A DNA stretch of 64,000 bases from Selaginella moellendorffii (taxonomy: Eukaryota > Streptophyta > Lycopodiopsida > Selaginellales > Selaginellaceae). The translations under genes and the position numbers were made by a program. A model generated the notes under the pieces. The model was given only the letters and a program-made list of their open reading frames with translations, did not search any database and was not told the origin of the DNA. The stretch covers positions 434,001 through 498,000 of the forward strand of contig NW_003314333.1 of assembly GCF_000143415.4 (NCBI RefSeq), written 5' to 3'. Positions 21,999 through 32,886 of this stretch are shown here, one piece after another; the first letter of the stretch is position 1, and each line of letters starts with the position of its first letter.

Positions 21999-24695
21999 GT
22001 GGACAGCTTCAGTGTGTCGCTGAGAAATGCATTTCTGATCATGGCAAGAATATGTGTTTCTTTGAAGGCTCAGCGATCAATCCCCCTAGGCATGATGAAG
22101 CTGCTACAGGATTTAGATGTCGCAAATGCGGGGCAACACCTGTGTGTCAAGCATGTTGCGATGCGAAATTGTATTATTTTCTTCCATGGGATGGATGTTT
22201 AGGCAGAGCAGCAGTGCATGTTGGATACCATCAACACGCAATCAAGGAAGGAATCCGCCGTGATTCTTTTCGCAATTTGAAGACTGCTGTTACTACAGAG
22301 GCTGGGAAGAAAAGTGCAACAACTCCAAAGTGTGTTCAACAGTCTGTACTAAAGGACTATGTGGTGGACATGTTGCTATAATCTGATAGCAAAAAAGAGT
22401 TCATGAAGAATAGCTTGAAAGACCTACTTTAAAATATAGAACCCATAACAAATTTAAACAGGTATAAAATTAACACTTAACTCTACTTTATCACTAATAA
22501 CACTCTTTTTTTTTGTAAAATAAAGAACTGGATGCGAGAAGGCGAGATGGAAAGCTTTAATCTAGATTGGATGGGATTTTGGAGCTAAAGAGAAAATGTC
22601 CCTATGAGTTTATTCATAGAAGCTTGTTCGTTGGCCAAGTGACTTCGAACAATCAATGCCCTTTCATCTTTAAGATGTCCACCTTTGGTCTTGCTTTTAG
22701 TGTGGACCTTGTACAACGAATGGATATGGATGGAGATGGGGATTTGGTTAATTCCTGGATCCATTTTGACCATATGGAACGAGTTTTAGGCTGGTCAATA
22801 ATGGGAGCTCATGTTTATGATCACAAGTAAGTGGCTTTTCATTTTTTAAGGATCCATACCGATTTACATTATAACCATTCCTTTTATAGGTTGCAGTGCA
22901 ATTTGACTATAGCTATAGCCAAATTCAATGTTCAAGATTTTCAAGCACAAACCATCTTTTGGACATGTATGTCCGAGGTTGTTGAACAGCGAACCGGGAA
23001 GAAACCCAACTTCCGTGGTTTCATGGCAGATGCAGCTGGTGCTAACTGGTTGGCTGTACGACAAGTATTTGGAGGTGATAAAAGTCAGCCATTACAAGGT
23101 AGAGAGAAGAGTTGTGAGTTTCATTGGGCAAAGAGCGTCAATGAACATTGCTGATGCATCAAGTCTGCCTTCCATCACAAGTTCAAGCAGCTTTGTCGGG
23201 AATGGATGGATGCACCAACTAAAGAGGAGCACAAAGCAAAGGCAAATGAAATGCGCATATAGTGGCGTGAAGGAGACAAAGTGCCAATTGAAAACCTTCC
23301 ACAAATGGAATGCTGGCTTGCATGGTGGGAATTTCGAATGTTTCAGTAGGGTCATTATACTCTCCATGTAAGCTTTCTCTCATTTTCTTTCTTGTCACAT
23401 TCAAATGTTGCATTTTTTGTAGGATCAACCACTTGATGATATTGCACTTACACCAACAATTAATCTCTCTGAGAGCAAACATTGGAGTTGGAGAGCTTCT
23501 GAAGCAGGGAAAGGAAAAGTGTCCCTCTATGAAGCTACACTCTCCGACCTCACTAGATCTCTTGAGCAGTCATCAAAAGCTTTGGCTGCACAGGAAGCAA
23601 GGTTTGCTGGTACAGGTCCGAACTTAGACAGGCTTCAAGAGCAGGTTGGTAGAAAGACAACACCAGCAGCAGGGTCAATGTCTAAGATGGTGGAGGAAGT
23701 TGTTGCTATGAAATCAAGTTATGAACCACTTGGGGACATGAGAACAGCCCGTATGAAGCGTCGACAGACATTTGATGGGTCAAACATCACTCCTTCTAGC
23801 TCTCACCGTCCAGAGTTTGACTACCATTCTGTTCCACGACACCGGAAAAGAACTAAGGAACATGGGGTGAAGGAGGTGCCAGTTGTTACACAAGTAAGTC
23901 TAGTGCCAGAGGTTGAAAAGGTTATTTCTCGTGAGCCAGTTTCTCGTATCAACTGGGCAATTCGAAGAGTCAGTGCCAAGAGCAATGCACGTTGCTCTGG
24001 AATGATTGGGAGTCGAGGTCAGTGTCTCGCTTTTGTGCGCTCAGGTTCAAGTTCTTCAGCAGTGCCATGTTTCTGGGGCTGTCGAGATCTAGGAGTGAAG
24101 GGCCGCCAATCAAGCTGGATTTACTGTTGTGGGACTGATGTTACTCATACAAGCCGGATCCACAGCTCAATTATTTTGAAGCTAGATTTTGTGCCAGAGG
24201 AGTGGCCCCAATATCAACACTAGACCGGCATACACGACCAGCTAGGAATGGGAAGGCTGTACAATACAGGTCTTCCATTTCAAAAGGTGCACAAGAGAAG
24301 ATCAAGCTGGCAAAAGAGCTAAAGTGCACAATCACAAAGACAAACTACATCAGTGCTATGGCTAAGGAGTTTATTATTGTGACTGAGTCATCAAAGGGTA
24401 CGAACTACACTGTTAAAATCTGTAAAAATCCATCTTGTACCTGTCCAGATTTTACACAATGGGAGAACAGGAGAAAGGTATATTTAGCCTGCAAGCACAT
24501 CTATTACATTTTTATGCAGGAACTAAACCAAGATCCTAAGATCGACCATCACATCCACCAGGCAAGCCTTACAGTTGCGGAGCTTGAGAAGTGTTTTTAG
24601 ATTGCTTTTAGTGTTCGGATCTATATATATATTTGTATTTTATTGGTCAAATTTACTTGGAAATATAGATTAAATCAAAATTTGAAAAATGGAAA

Positions 24696-24720
24696 GATGT
24701 TGGTTCGGGATGAACCAATG
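24696..24720. repeat. GGTTCG-type palindrome near the right end
   Basis: GATGTTGGTTCGGGATGAAC and following CAATG form an imperfect palindrome of the array family. It lies about 50 bp inside the right terminal repeat, after the transposase stop. Its presence at this end supports the element boundaries. Confidence 0.65.
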
Positions 24721-24745
24721 TTTTTCTTGTGTTTGAGAAGCCATG

Positions 24746-24767
24746 AGCTCAAAACCTACCCAGGCTC
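24746..24767 (-). repeat. Right terminal inverted repeat
   Basis: On the minus strand it begins GAGCCTGGGTAGGTTTTGAG and continues CT. It is aligned without gaps to the left end and followed by the target duplication CTCCATTG. Confidence 0.7.
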
Positions 24768-24775
24768 CTCCATTG

Positions 24776-26580
24776 GACCATGGCCCATGCCTTGGATTTC
24801 GTGCTCAGGTTGCATTGCCGTTTGTATGGAGGTTCCTCGCTTGGCCCAGTTTATGTTCCAGGTTCTTTGGCCCTTCCCTTACCATTACTACACCCCACAC
24901 ATTCCCCTCACTCATTCCATATCATCTACACTCACAGTTCCATCACCAATCACTTCTAGCAGCATTGCCCACACTTATCTCTAGATGCCCATCTTGCATC
25001 TTTCATTCTTTCACCATCATTCACATCTCTGCTTAAGGTCACATTTACACCATACTACAAACACACATACATGCACCAGCAGCAAAAGACACCACCTCAT
25101 TTGGACGTGCCATTTCCAAGATATCCTTACAACCATTTGCCAACGACGCACTAGCTTTTCTGGAGCAACTTTCTTCCAACTGGGTGAACCTGTTCACTCA
25201 AGGCACCTAGGTGGATCTATAGGCGAGGCCACATAAGCCGAAGCCACTTTCTTTTGCTCTAGCACTCAGTGGACACATGCCACCTCTCTTTACTGCAACC
25301 CAGCGACTATGCCGTCCTTTTCAGCTATTGTCTTCTTCAGTTCGACACATCAGACCATTGGCCTAACACTTTGAGAGATGGCCACCTTCTCGGCGCTCCA
25401 CTATATCACTCTACCTTATCGGTGCTAGAGCAGGCGCAGGAGTAGGAGCGAGAGCAGGTGGTTACCAATTACAAGTTATAGGTCCCCAGTTACTAGTTAC
25501 CAATTACCGGTTACCAATTACCGGCTACTCTGAGAGGTTAGCGCTTACTCTACGGGCCAACGGTTATCAATGGCCACCTTTTTAGAGTGCCACCACCATC
25601 TCGGTGCTCCACCATATCACTCTATCTTTCATCATTTCCACACTTACCATCCTTGGGCAATGCATCCCCTCTTCTATCCCTCTTTCTTTCTCAATTTCGG
25701 CCAATCCTTGGAGCATACCAGAAATCATCAAGAGGCTGCATTTGCATATTACACTTTCCTGAGCCAAAATCCAGGCACGGGTTAAGTTCTTTGGATACTC
25801 ACTCTTCTTTTCCCCTATTTTTCTCCTTTCTTTTCACACTTTTTCTGCACTTTTTCTTCAACTTCAGGGTCCAGTTTGACTATAGGGTTTCCCACCGGGT
25901 TTTCCTCCCTGTCACACCACATGAGACCACACGAGCCTTACAATTTTTCAGAGGCATTTGCCATAGATCCGACCGTTATTTTACTCCAAGATTTTACAGT
26001 TTGGTGTGCATTGACCTTTCCATCGACACTGAAAAGGGACATCACAATCAGATGCGGGATCACAAAAAGCTAACTTCACTAACTCTGGTTTCACCAAGAT
26101 CTACGTAAGGAGTTATGAAATGAAAGGACCCTCTCTATTGAAATGTGTTTATGGTCCTAGGGGCATTGTGACATATCAAAGGATTTTGCATCAAGTTCTG
26201 TATTTGCATGTTTATCAAGCTACTGAATTGCTAAACCCTAAACCCTAAACATGTGGCAAATGAAGAAAGATGCCCTTTCTGGGCAAATGCTGTAAGAGGC
26301 AGATGCCGAGCAGATGTATCTCAGGCTAGCGAAGGGGACAAACGAAAGCTAGCTATAAACATGACGGGATGCAAATAGATTACTAGGCTGGTCCTGCAAA
26401 AATCAAAAACCATAATTGAAAACATTGAAAATGCAAAAAGAAAGGTTTATAATATTTTTGAATTTTAAGCAACCAAAGGAATGTAAGTAGGGCATGTGTT
26501 TGTAAGTTTAAAAATGCCTCAACCACTTAAATTCCCAAGTAAATAAAGCTGTTTCTATTTTTGGTACAGGTAAACTTTAT
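24776..26580. other. No gene; old retroelement sequence
   Basis: It carries the GTAGGAGCGAGAGCAGG plus TTACCGG minisatellite (25430-25565) shared with 3860-4080. A block around 25860-25915 (AGTTTGACTATAGGGTTTCC) is shared with 46730-46760. This may be the far part of the Gypsy relic into which the transposon inserted. A telomere-like AAACCCTAAACCCTAAAC lies at about 26223-26250. No frame has a recognisable product. Confidence 0.5.
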
Positions 26581-27252
26581 AGCGTGTGGGCTCATGCAAT
26601 TTTGAACCCAAAAATGCACCAAAAAATGCTCGACTAGCATTATTCTTTGAATGGCGTGTGGCCTTATATTGCCATAAATGGACGTACACACACAGCATAA
26701 TTATTCCTTTACACGGCGAATAATCTTGGCGCGGATCGCTAACATGGCATGGCAAAGTTCGAATCACTGACATGGCACAGCTGGATCGAGGCAAGGACAT
26801 GATGTGACAAAGTTCAACGTCCGACAGCAAAGTCTAGAAGCTACTCAGTTTGAAATTTTTCAGAGGAATCATAAGATCTGGTTTGTCAGAGGATTTGATG
26901 TGACGTTCAAGCGTGTGTTATTTTTGAATTCTCGAACTCATTCCTAGGTCTATCATTTTTGTGTGCCGTGTTCTTGGTTCCACTGAGCGCAGTGAGCGCT
27001 GCTTGTGTAAGCGGCGTTGTGAGCTGTGGTTTATGCGTCTACGAGCGGTTGCGGCATTGCAAGCGCCATTGCGAGCGGCAGTTTATGCGAGTGGCAGTTT
27101 GTGCGAGCGGCGCTACAAGCAGTTGCGGTGGTGCGAGCGACGCTACAGTACCACTAATGGTATGAGGGCTCATGCCATCTTGGGGCTTGCAAGTTCATCA
27201 CTAGCATATTGCCAATAGTTTCTTTACCTGCCTGTAGCTGTGTGTTTATCAA

Positions 27253-27447
27253 GATGGCATGAGGCCTCATGCCATCTTTGGTCCCTACTAGCCTATTGCC
27301 ATATTCCTTTTGCCTTGCTGCAACTATATATATTTTTGTGTGGGTGACTAGTCACGCACACAAAAATATATACAGTTGCAGCAAGGCAAAAGGAATATAG
27401 CAATAGGCTAGTAGGGGCCAAAGATAGCGTGAGGCCTCATGCCATTA
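27253..27447. repeat. Foldback repeat with about 90-bp arms
   Basis: Arms 27253-27343 and 27356-27447 are inverted copies around the perfect centre GTGACTAGTCAC (27344-27355). Each arm starts with the palindrome GGCATGAGGCCTCATGCC or a variant, so palindromes are nested in a larger hairpin. A diverged partial copy of the arm lies at about 27156-27240. Confidence 0.85.
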
Positions 27448-27524
27448 GTAGTCATGGGAAAGGAAAGTACACCTTCCTAAAGCGCAGCCAAAGGGATCTG
27501 AGCAACGAACCGAAAAGGCAGAAA

Positions 27525-29873
27525 ATGGCGATGGAGGTTCGAATGGTCTCGACAATTGCTTGTTGCAAGAGGAGGTGCTGTCAACATGCTGATTGGGATG
27601 CTATTGAAGAGGAGAGAGCAAGATACAAGACATTGTCCTGGAAGGTAGCTCGCAATTTTGTGTATGAGGCATTACGGTCATCTGTTGATGCTTCAGAACA
27701 TCAGGTGGGGGGCATGGTCTTCCAGAGGGGTTTGGTCTGCATGAAGGCATGGAGAATCATTTATAGAGTCCCTCGAACCACATTCTACAGAATCAAAACT
27801 GAGTTCGAGGAACAAAGGGTTCAATAGGCAGTCCATGGGAACGACGGTACTCACAAAACCAGGGGTCATGTTGTATATGGAGAGGCAATCTTCAAGAGGT
27901 TTGTCGAGACATGTAGCGAGCAGCAACCACATAAAACCCGCCTCTTGGAAGATGGAACACGAGACACCCAACGAGTTCTCCCTTCCATGTATACCAAGGG
28001 GGCCATATTGGAAGATGTGAATCGGGAACTCCAGAGTAATGGCTACAGGAAGCTGAGCCAATCTAGATTTAGTAGATTGTGGAGCAACAGGTTCAGGGAT
28101 GTGAGTATAGGAAAGTACTCTAGCTTTTCAAAGTGTGACGAGTGCACTGCTATCAAAATGGCTTTGTCGAAGAATTCTTGCATCGCTCAAGAGCGAGAGA
28201 TGTTGGTTAGAAGGCAGCTCGACCACAACATCGAGCAGAGAAGCTGCAGGACTACATATTATCATAACAGGATTCTCTCCATGGAGAGACCTGACTCTTA
28301 CCTCTGCATCATCTACGACAAAATGGACCAGAAAAAGACGTGCTTACCTCGACTCAATCCTACCCCCAAGGCAATCTCTTCATCCATGCAGCTGCCTATG
28401 TCTCTGTTTGGCATAATCGCTCATGGGCATGGTGCCCAGAACTATGGGAACTTCTTTGTACCTCTATGGGGTGGCGGGGGTGCAAACATGATGATTGCGT
28501 CCCTAGCAAAACACTTAAGGTCTCTGCAAAGTGTGCAGACTGAGCTGAACGGCCAACCCTTGCATAAGGCCCTTGTCGATCGAACCCCATACAGGGTTCA
28601 GCTGGAGGAGGAGCAAAGGCTTGCAGTATCGCGTGGGGCCCCATGCCATCCCAGTGAATATGTTGGCCGTCAGATTGTAGGGTTATCACGTGAGGCCTCA
28701 TGCCATTCCGACGAGGCTGATCGCCCGGTGAATGCACAGCCTCATCCAAACGAAGCAGAATCTCAAAGAAGTTCTTGTGGCCGATGTGGCCTTCCACCCC
28801 ATCTTCTGCTCCAAACAGACAATGCTGGCAGTGAGAACAAAAACATGTACGTCTTCGCGTACTTGGCGATGCTTGTTGCCAAAGGCATATTTGAAATGGT
28901 TACACTTGGCTTTCTCATGGTTGGGCACACTCATGAAGACATCGATGCCATGTTCAGTCACCTGGCAGAGTCCCTCCGGCGATCCAATGTCCTCACCCTC
29001 CCACAACTCTACGATGAATTCCAAAATTGTATCAAAGGCACTGTTGAAGCTACACTTGTGACAGAGGTTCCAGACTTTAAGGGGTTTGTAAGAGGCTACA
29101 TCAGGGACGGATCCGAAACGCTGATTGGCCACTCCAAGCCTCTTCAGTTTCATTTCAGCATGCGTGACGGTGCTCCAGTGATGAGGTACAAGATGAGAGA
29201 ATGGGACACAGTGTGGCTGCCAGTGGACGGCATTGAACTCTTCAAGAGAGATCCCATAACTGGGGAACCTATGATTCCTCAGGGTTCCCCACGGCCGATG
29301 CACCCGGATGGACTCAAAGACCAAGAAAGTATAGTGGCCGGGATTAGACAGCATATTGCCTTCTGGAAGAGGGGGTTGGTGTTTGGTGGAGAATCCTATT
29401 TTCAGAGGTGCAAGCCTTTGCTCAAATACTGGGAGAAGATTATATCTACTATCCAAAATGGGCCGGTTGTATATGAAGAATTGGAAGAGTCCTTTTGGCC
29501 AAAACCCAGAGCACCAGATAGTAGTGGAACAATGTCCTCTGGAAATGCAGTGACAGATAACGATGTTGAGGATCACTATTGTGGGCCGAGGAACAAGAAG
29601 CCGGATTCAGCATTCAATCCAGTACAGGTCTGCAAAGGAATGGTCGTGCTTGTCAGACCCAGTAATAAAAAACAAATGATATGGGTGGGGCACTACATCA
29701 CTGATGTAGAGGAGGACGCGGAAACTAACTCCTTCAATGTAACTGTGGAGTGGTTCAAGCCAAGTTCCGGATATATGAAGGATTGCCTAGAAAAGAGATG
29801 GGTGCTGAATCCAAGGGATCCCAGCATGAGCATATCGGTGGATAATGTTGTGCATGGTTGGATGTGGAAGTAG
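27525..29873 (+). pseudogene. DUF7869-type (transposase-like) protein, one in-frame stop
   Basis: From ATG 27525 one frame runs to 29873, broken only by TAG at 27825-27827 (782 codons in all). It has a Cys-rich N-terminus (ACCKRRCCQH), then FSKCDECTAIK, LCIIYDKMDQKK and a core with LLQTDNAGSENKN and GFLMVGHTHEDIDAMFSHL. Those blocks are characteristic of DUF7869 proteins found in repeat-rich eukaryote genomes; the acidic D/E-H-D residues suggest an RNase H-like nuclease (inference). Two palindrome copies (28627-28651 and 28684-28708) are embedded in frame and add a variable segment. The C-terminus ends VVHGWMWK. Intronless. Confidence 0.7.
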
Positions 29874-30667
29874 AGTGCCACCATCACCTTGCCAGACCAT
29901 GCAAGAGATGCAGCAAGAGCATTCATAACCCGGGTTCAAGGTGAGATTCATTAATATTCCTTTACTAAGTTTCTAATGTATTTTATTTCAAAGTGAACAA
30001 TCCGAATCTGAATCAGAGGAGGCGTGATGGCATGTGGCCTTACGCCATTCCTAGGTGAGATGATACAAATAACAAGTATAAATTTTTAGTTGTTCTAGCA
30101 AATCTTACTTAAAGTTCAAGGTGAACAAGCCGAATATGAATTCATTGGATTGTTATAACAAATTGCGAGGTGATGGCATGAGGCGATACGCCATTTGAGA
30201 GTGGTAGCCATTCCTATATGAGGTGAGTGAAATATTTACTAGAAATACCTCATTCAATTGTGCACTTCTAAGTCTTGGTCCACTCAGTACTGTTTGCATG
30301 TTTCTATTTTAATTCTTTCTCTAAAATGTTATTTAACATGTGGCTTCATGCCATTGCTCTCCACAATCATGCATTGAATTTTTCTATCCTTGCATAATAC
30401 TTCTCCATATATATAGCATGTGCGCACATGTGATATGGTTTATTAGGCTTGATATAGTGTGTGAGGTAAAACAAAGATGATTTGACATATGCATTTACCA
30501 ATCACACGTGCATAAATCTAATAATATGGCATGTGGCCCATATTAATGGCACATAAACACATATTGTGGGCTTACATGCTTTATGTACCATCATTCCCTT
30601 GCAGCGTGTGTGTTGGTTTCCTTTTATAACACAACAAAATCCATATTTTAGGGTGAAGAGCGTTCTC

Positions 30668-30925
30668 ATGGCAAGCACAAAATCTGTAAGTGAGGCAGAA
30701 AAGGAGACGGAGAAGGAGATAGGTGAAGATGTAGAATATATAAGTCTTCCAAAATCCCCATACTATACTCCAGGTGATCATTTTTCTGAACAAATGGCAA
30801 CATTAATAACTATCGAGAACACCCCAGTAACGTCAGAGACAACAATCCAAAGCAAAACAACTGACCCGGAGAAGGATGATAGTACCGCTGAGAGTACCAA
30901 AAAGGAGGTGTCCACTAGCGCTTAG
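30668..30925 (+). CDS. Small acidic frame downstream of the DUF7869 gene
   Basis: An 85-codon frame (MASTKSVSEAEKETEKEIGED...) is rich in Glu, Lys, Ser and Thr with no known domain. It lies 0.8 kb downstream of the transposase-like gene and inside the palindrome-flanked region. A polypyrimidine/AG site just upstream (about 30650) could make it a terminal exon. Coding status is uncertain. Confidence 0.3.
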   Translation: MASTKSVSEAEKETEKEIGEDVEYISLPKSPYYTPGDHFSEQMATLITIENTPVTSETTIQSKTTDPEKDDSTAESTKKEVSTSA

Positions 30926-31561
30926 GCTTATAATGGCGTGTGCCCTCATGCCATTTACTTGATCACCAAATACCTTTTTCCCTTTGCACTAGTATATCTT
31001 AATACCGGTCTAAGAAATAGAATGGCATGTGCCCTCAGGCCTTTTACTAAATCACCTTTGAAAGAAATGCAAGCCTCTATATCGTAAAAAAAAGGTACTA
31101 GAGAAATTCCTTAATAATATGAATGTTATTTAGTTTCATGAAAATACACTAAGGGTCAAATGAGTTAAATGACTTCTCCAGACTAGCAATGCCTCTTGCT
31201 ACACCTTCACAATTAGATTTGTTAGAAAAAGATAACATTGAATAATATCTAAATGTTCTCACCATTAAGTTATATGTCTGGTTAATAGGAATGACGTTCA
31301 TCTTGGAAAGCTCACCACACGCTCAATGAACAAACAAATAGTGTGTGTGCGCATGCCATCGCTCTTCTTTAGCTTCAGATTCGGCTTGTTCACCTTGACA
31401 ATGAGATTTATTATACAACCAGATGGACTCAATCTGGACACAAAGTCACCGCGCTAGTCACCATGCCTTAGATATGTCTAGCCCCTGGACAAAAAACATA
31501 TAATTTCATGTCATTTTCAAATACTTGAAAATTTGTACCTAGTCCTATTTTACTGAATAAA

Positions 31562-31585
31562 TCCCACTTTAACGAAATAGAGCTT
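31562..31585 (-). repeat. Right terminus of the DUF7869 element
   Basis: TCCCACTTTAACGAAATAGAG followed by CTT matches the MITE right end (TCCCACTTTAACGAAATAAA then GCAT) at 22 of 24 positions. Gypsy protease sequence begins just beyond it. Confidence 0.7.
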
Positions 31586-31589
31586 TAGA

Positions 31590-31845
31590 GAGTCATTTGC
31601 GACATCTACTAGCCCTCCAAGGGAAGCTCAGAAGTAGCTTTGTTAAGATCCTTATTGACACGGGTGCTTCGGATAATTTTGTGGCTGCAGACATAGTCCG
31701 GCAAGCCGAACTAACGGTGCAGCGGCTAGGCGAACCAAAGACTATAGAGTTTGTTCAAGGTAGCCAAAGCACCAATGAGGGGTACGGACCATACTTGAGC
31801 TCACGAGTTGAAGAGTTGAGCTCACGAGTTGAGCTCAATTTTTAA
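31590..31845 (+). pseudogene. Gypsy aspartic protease fragment
   Basis: An open frame contains KILIDTGASDNFVAADIV, the retropepsin active-site block (DTGAS), preceded by LALQGKL. It ends at short GAGCTCACGAGTTGA tandem units at about 31795-31842 and loses homology. Only the protease remains; it is truncated on both sides. Confidence 0.75.
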
Positions 31846-32321
31846 TTGTAATTTAGTACAAACATTATAAATTTTAAAATTTTAAGGTTATGGTGAACCT
31901 AATAATTTAATAACTCTCTATATATTATATAGATAAAAATGTTCTAAAGAACACTTTTTGTTCTAATAATTTAAATATTTACTACATGCAATGATAGGGA
32001 CATTTGTTAGAACATAAAATAAAATGTTTGCAAAAGGAGTATTCTTGTCACTTCTTTAAATTTGTACTCTATACTTTCTGGCTAGTAAATGTTAGGTTTG
32101 TTAGAATTAAAAAATTATTAAATTTGAAATAAGATTCTATGTAAAGCCATATAACCGTTTGAAAGGAAAAAAAATAACCGTTAATGTAAGCTTATTACAT
32201 ATAAAAGAAAGACTTGGTTCTTTGTAGAATACATTCTTGAGGGGTTTGTCGTAGCATACTATCTAGAATTTATAAATCTTCATTCACACTCTCATTCGAA
32301 AAAAGGGAAATACACCCACAA
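31846..32321. other. AT-rich spacer, no gene seen
   Basis: Strongly AT-rich with no frame of note. CATATAAAAG at about 32198 could act as a TATA box for the frame at 32322. Confidence 0.5.
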
Positions 32322-32774
32322 ATGTTTATGGGTTCTAGTGCTGGTAATTTTAACTCTCACAATCTTTCTTTCCAGGGTTCAAGGGCTAGGGGATGCAATA
32401 ACTATTCCACTGCACAGCATAACCAAATCACACAAGAGAATGAAAGAGAGGATAATGAGGATAGTGATCATGAGTTGGAGATAAATGCAATGATAAAGGG
32501 TGCAACAAATTGGGTGAAAAAGAATGCCCTCTTACTTGTTTTAGAAAAGTGCAATTCTGCCACTTTCAAGAAGTGCCTTGTATGTTTTCTAGCGTCTGGT
32601 GGAAACAATGGCAATGATCAGTATGATGGTATATATGCTCTTGCGACACATTGCAACATCATGCACCCGAAAGACTACCATGAAATCTTTTTTGAGATGG
32701 TAAAGACAGAAATGGAGACACACGAGTACTATGGGCAGTATTGCGAGAAGAACACTCGGAAGCATATAAAATGA
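32322..32774 (+). CDS. Hypothetical 150-aa protein
   Basis: An ATG-initiated single-exon frame encodes 150 residues. The N-terminus is Ser/Asn-rich with an acidic stretch (ENEREDNEDSDHELE), the middle is helical (GATNWVKKNALLLVLEKC), and the end contains ALATHCNIMHPKDYHE. I do not recognise a family. It converges on the SWIM transposase copy B and may belong to the same element. A TATA-like box lies about 120 bp upstream. Could be a domesticated or orphan element gene. Confidence 0.4.
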   Translation: MFMGSSAGNFNSHNLSFQGSRARGCNNYSTAQHNQITQENEREDNEDSDHELEINAMIKGATNWVKKNALLLVLEKCNSATFKKCLVCFLASGGNNGNDQYDGIYALATHCNIMHPKDYHEIFFEMVKTEMETHEYYGQYCEKNTRKHIK

Positions 32775-32886
32775 AAAGTGAAATGAAAAAGCACATTTTT
32801 ATTAATTATATAAAGTATAATAAGTTTTATTGATAGAGAATAAACATCGATACTGTTGAAGAAATCTAATTAGCTCCAAAAGTTTT

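Larger units (their letters stand above)
13718..24600 (+). pseudogene. SWIM-type transposase gene, copy A (interrupted by LTR element)
   Basis: The first exon starts near 13718 (MREFYLKF) and runs to 14363, where the LTR element is inserted. The frame resumes at 22004: removing element and 5-bp duplication restores VHCGGQLQCVAEKC exactly. Introns are visible at 22462-22525, 22827-22889 and 23368-23422. Landmarks are a Cys-rich region (RCRKCGATPVCQACC), NFRGFMADAAGANW with CEFHWAKS (a transposase-core-like block), and a C-terminal SWIM finger CTCPDF...CKHIYYI. Stops near 22380 and 22433, a frameshift near 22540 and others show decay. The paralogue at 32887-36211 confirms the gene model. I infer a Mutator-like role from SWIM plus the 8-bp duplication. 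Confidence 0.75.
8103..24775. mobile_element. DNA transposon with SWIM transposase and ParB-methyltransferase genes
   Basis: The element spans 8111-24767 and is flanked by the direct repeat CTCCATTG (8103-8110 and 24768-24775). Its ends are 22-bp inverted repeats matching at 17 positions without gaps. Without the LTR element inserted at 14369-21998 it would be about 9.0 kb. It holds two divergent genes: a ParB-methyltransferase gene (minus, 8375-12226) and a SWIM-type transposase gene (plus, from 13718). GGTTCG-type palindromes lie just inside both ends and in the middle. The 8-bp duplication and SWIM finger suggest Mutator-like relatives; that class is inference. Both genes carry stops, so this copy is probably inactive. 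Confidence 0.75.
26583..31585 (+). mobile_element. Candidate DNA transposon carrying a DUF7869 gene
   Basis: A DUF7869-type gene (27525-29873) is bracketed by many copies of a palindrome near TGGCATGAGGCCTCATGCCA. Copies on the left are at 26583, 26651, 27156, 27253 and 27424, and on the right at 30026, 30172, 30337, 30526, 30931, 31020 and 31339. The right end (31562-31585) matches the terminal repeat of the 288-bp MITE at 44641-44928, which itself carries the palindrome near both ends. I could not find the matching left terminus; the start given is the first palindrome. Confidence 0.6.

Noticed and set aside
26520-26570. AATAAAGCTGTTTCTATTTTT as left terminus of the DUF7869 element
   Set aside because: Only the first few bases resemble the right terminus; the CGTTAAAGTGGGA core is absent.
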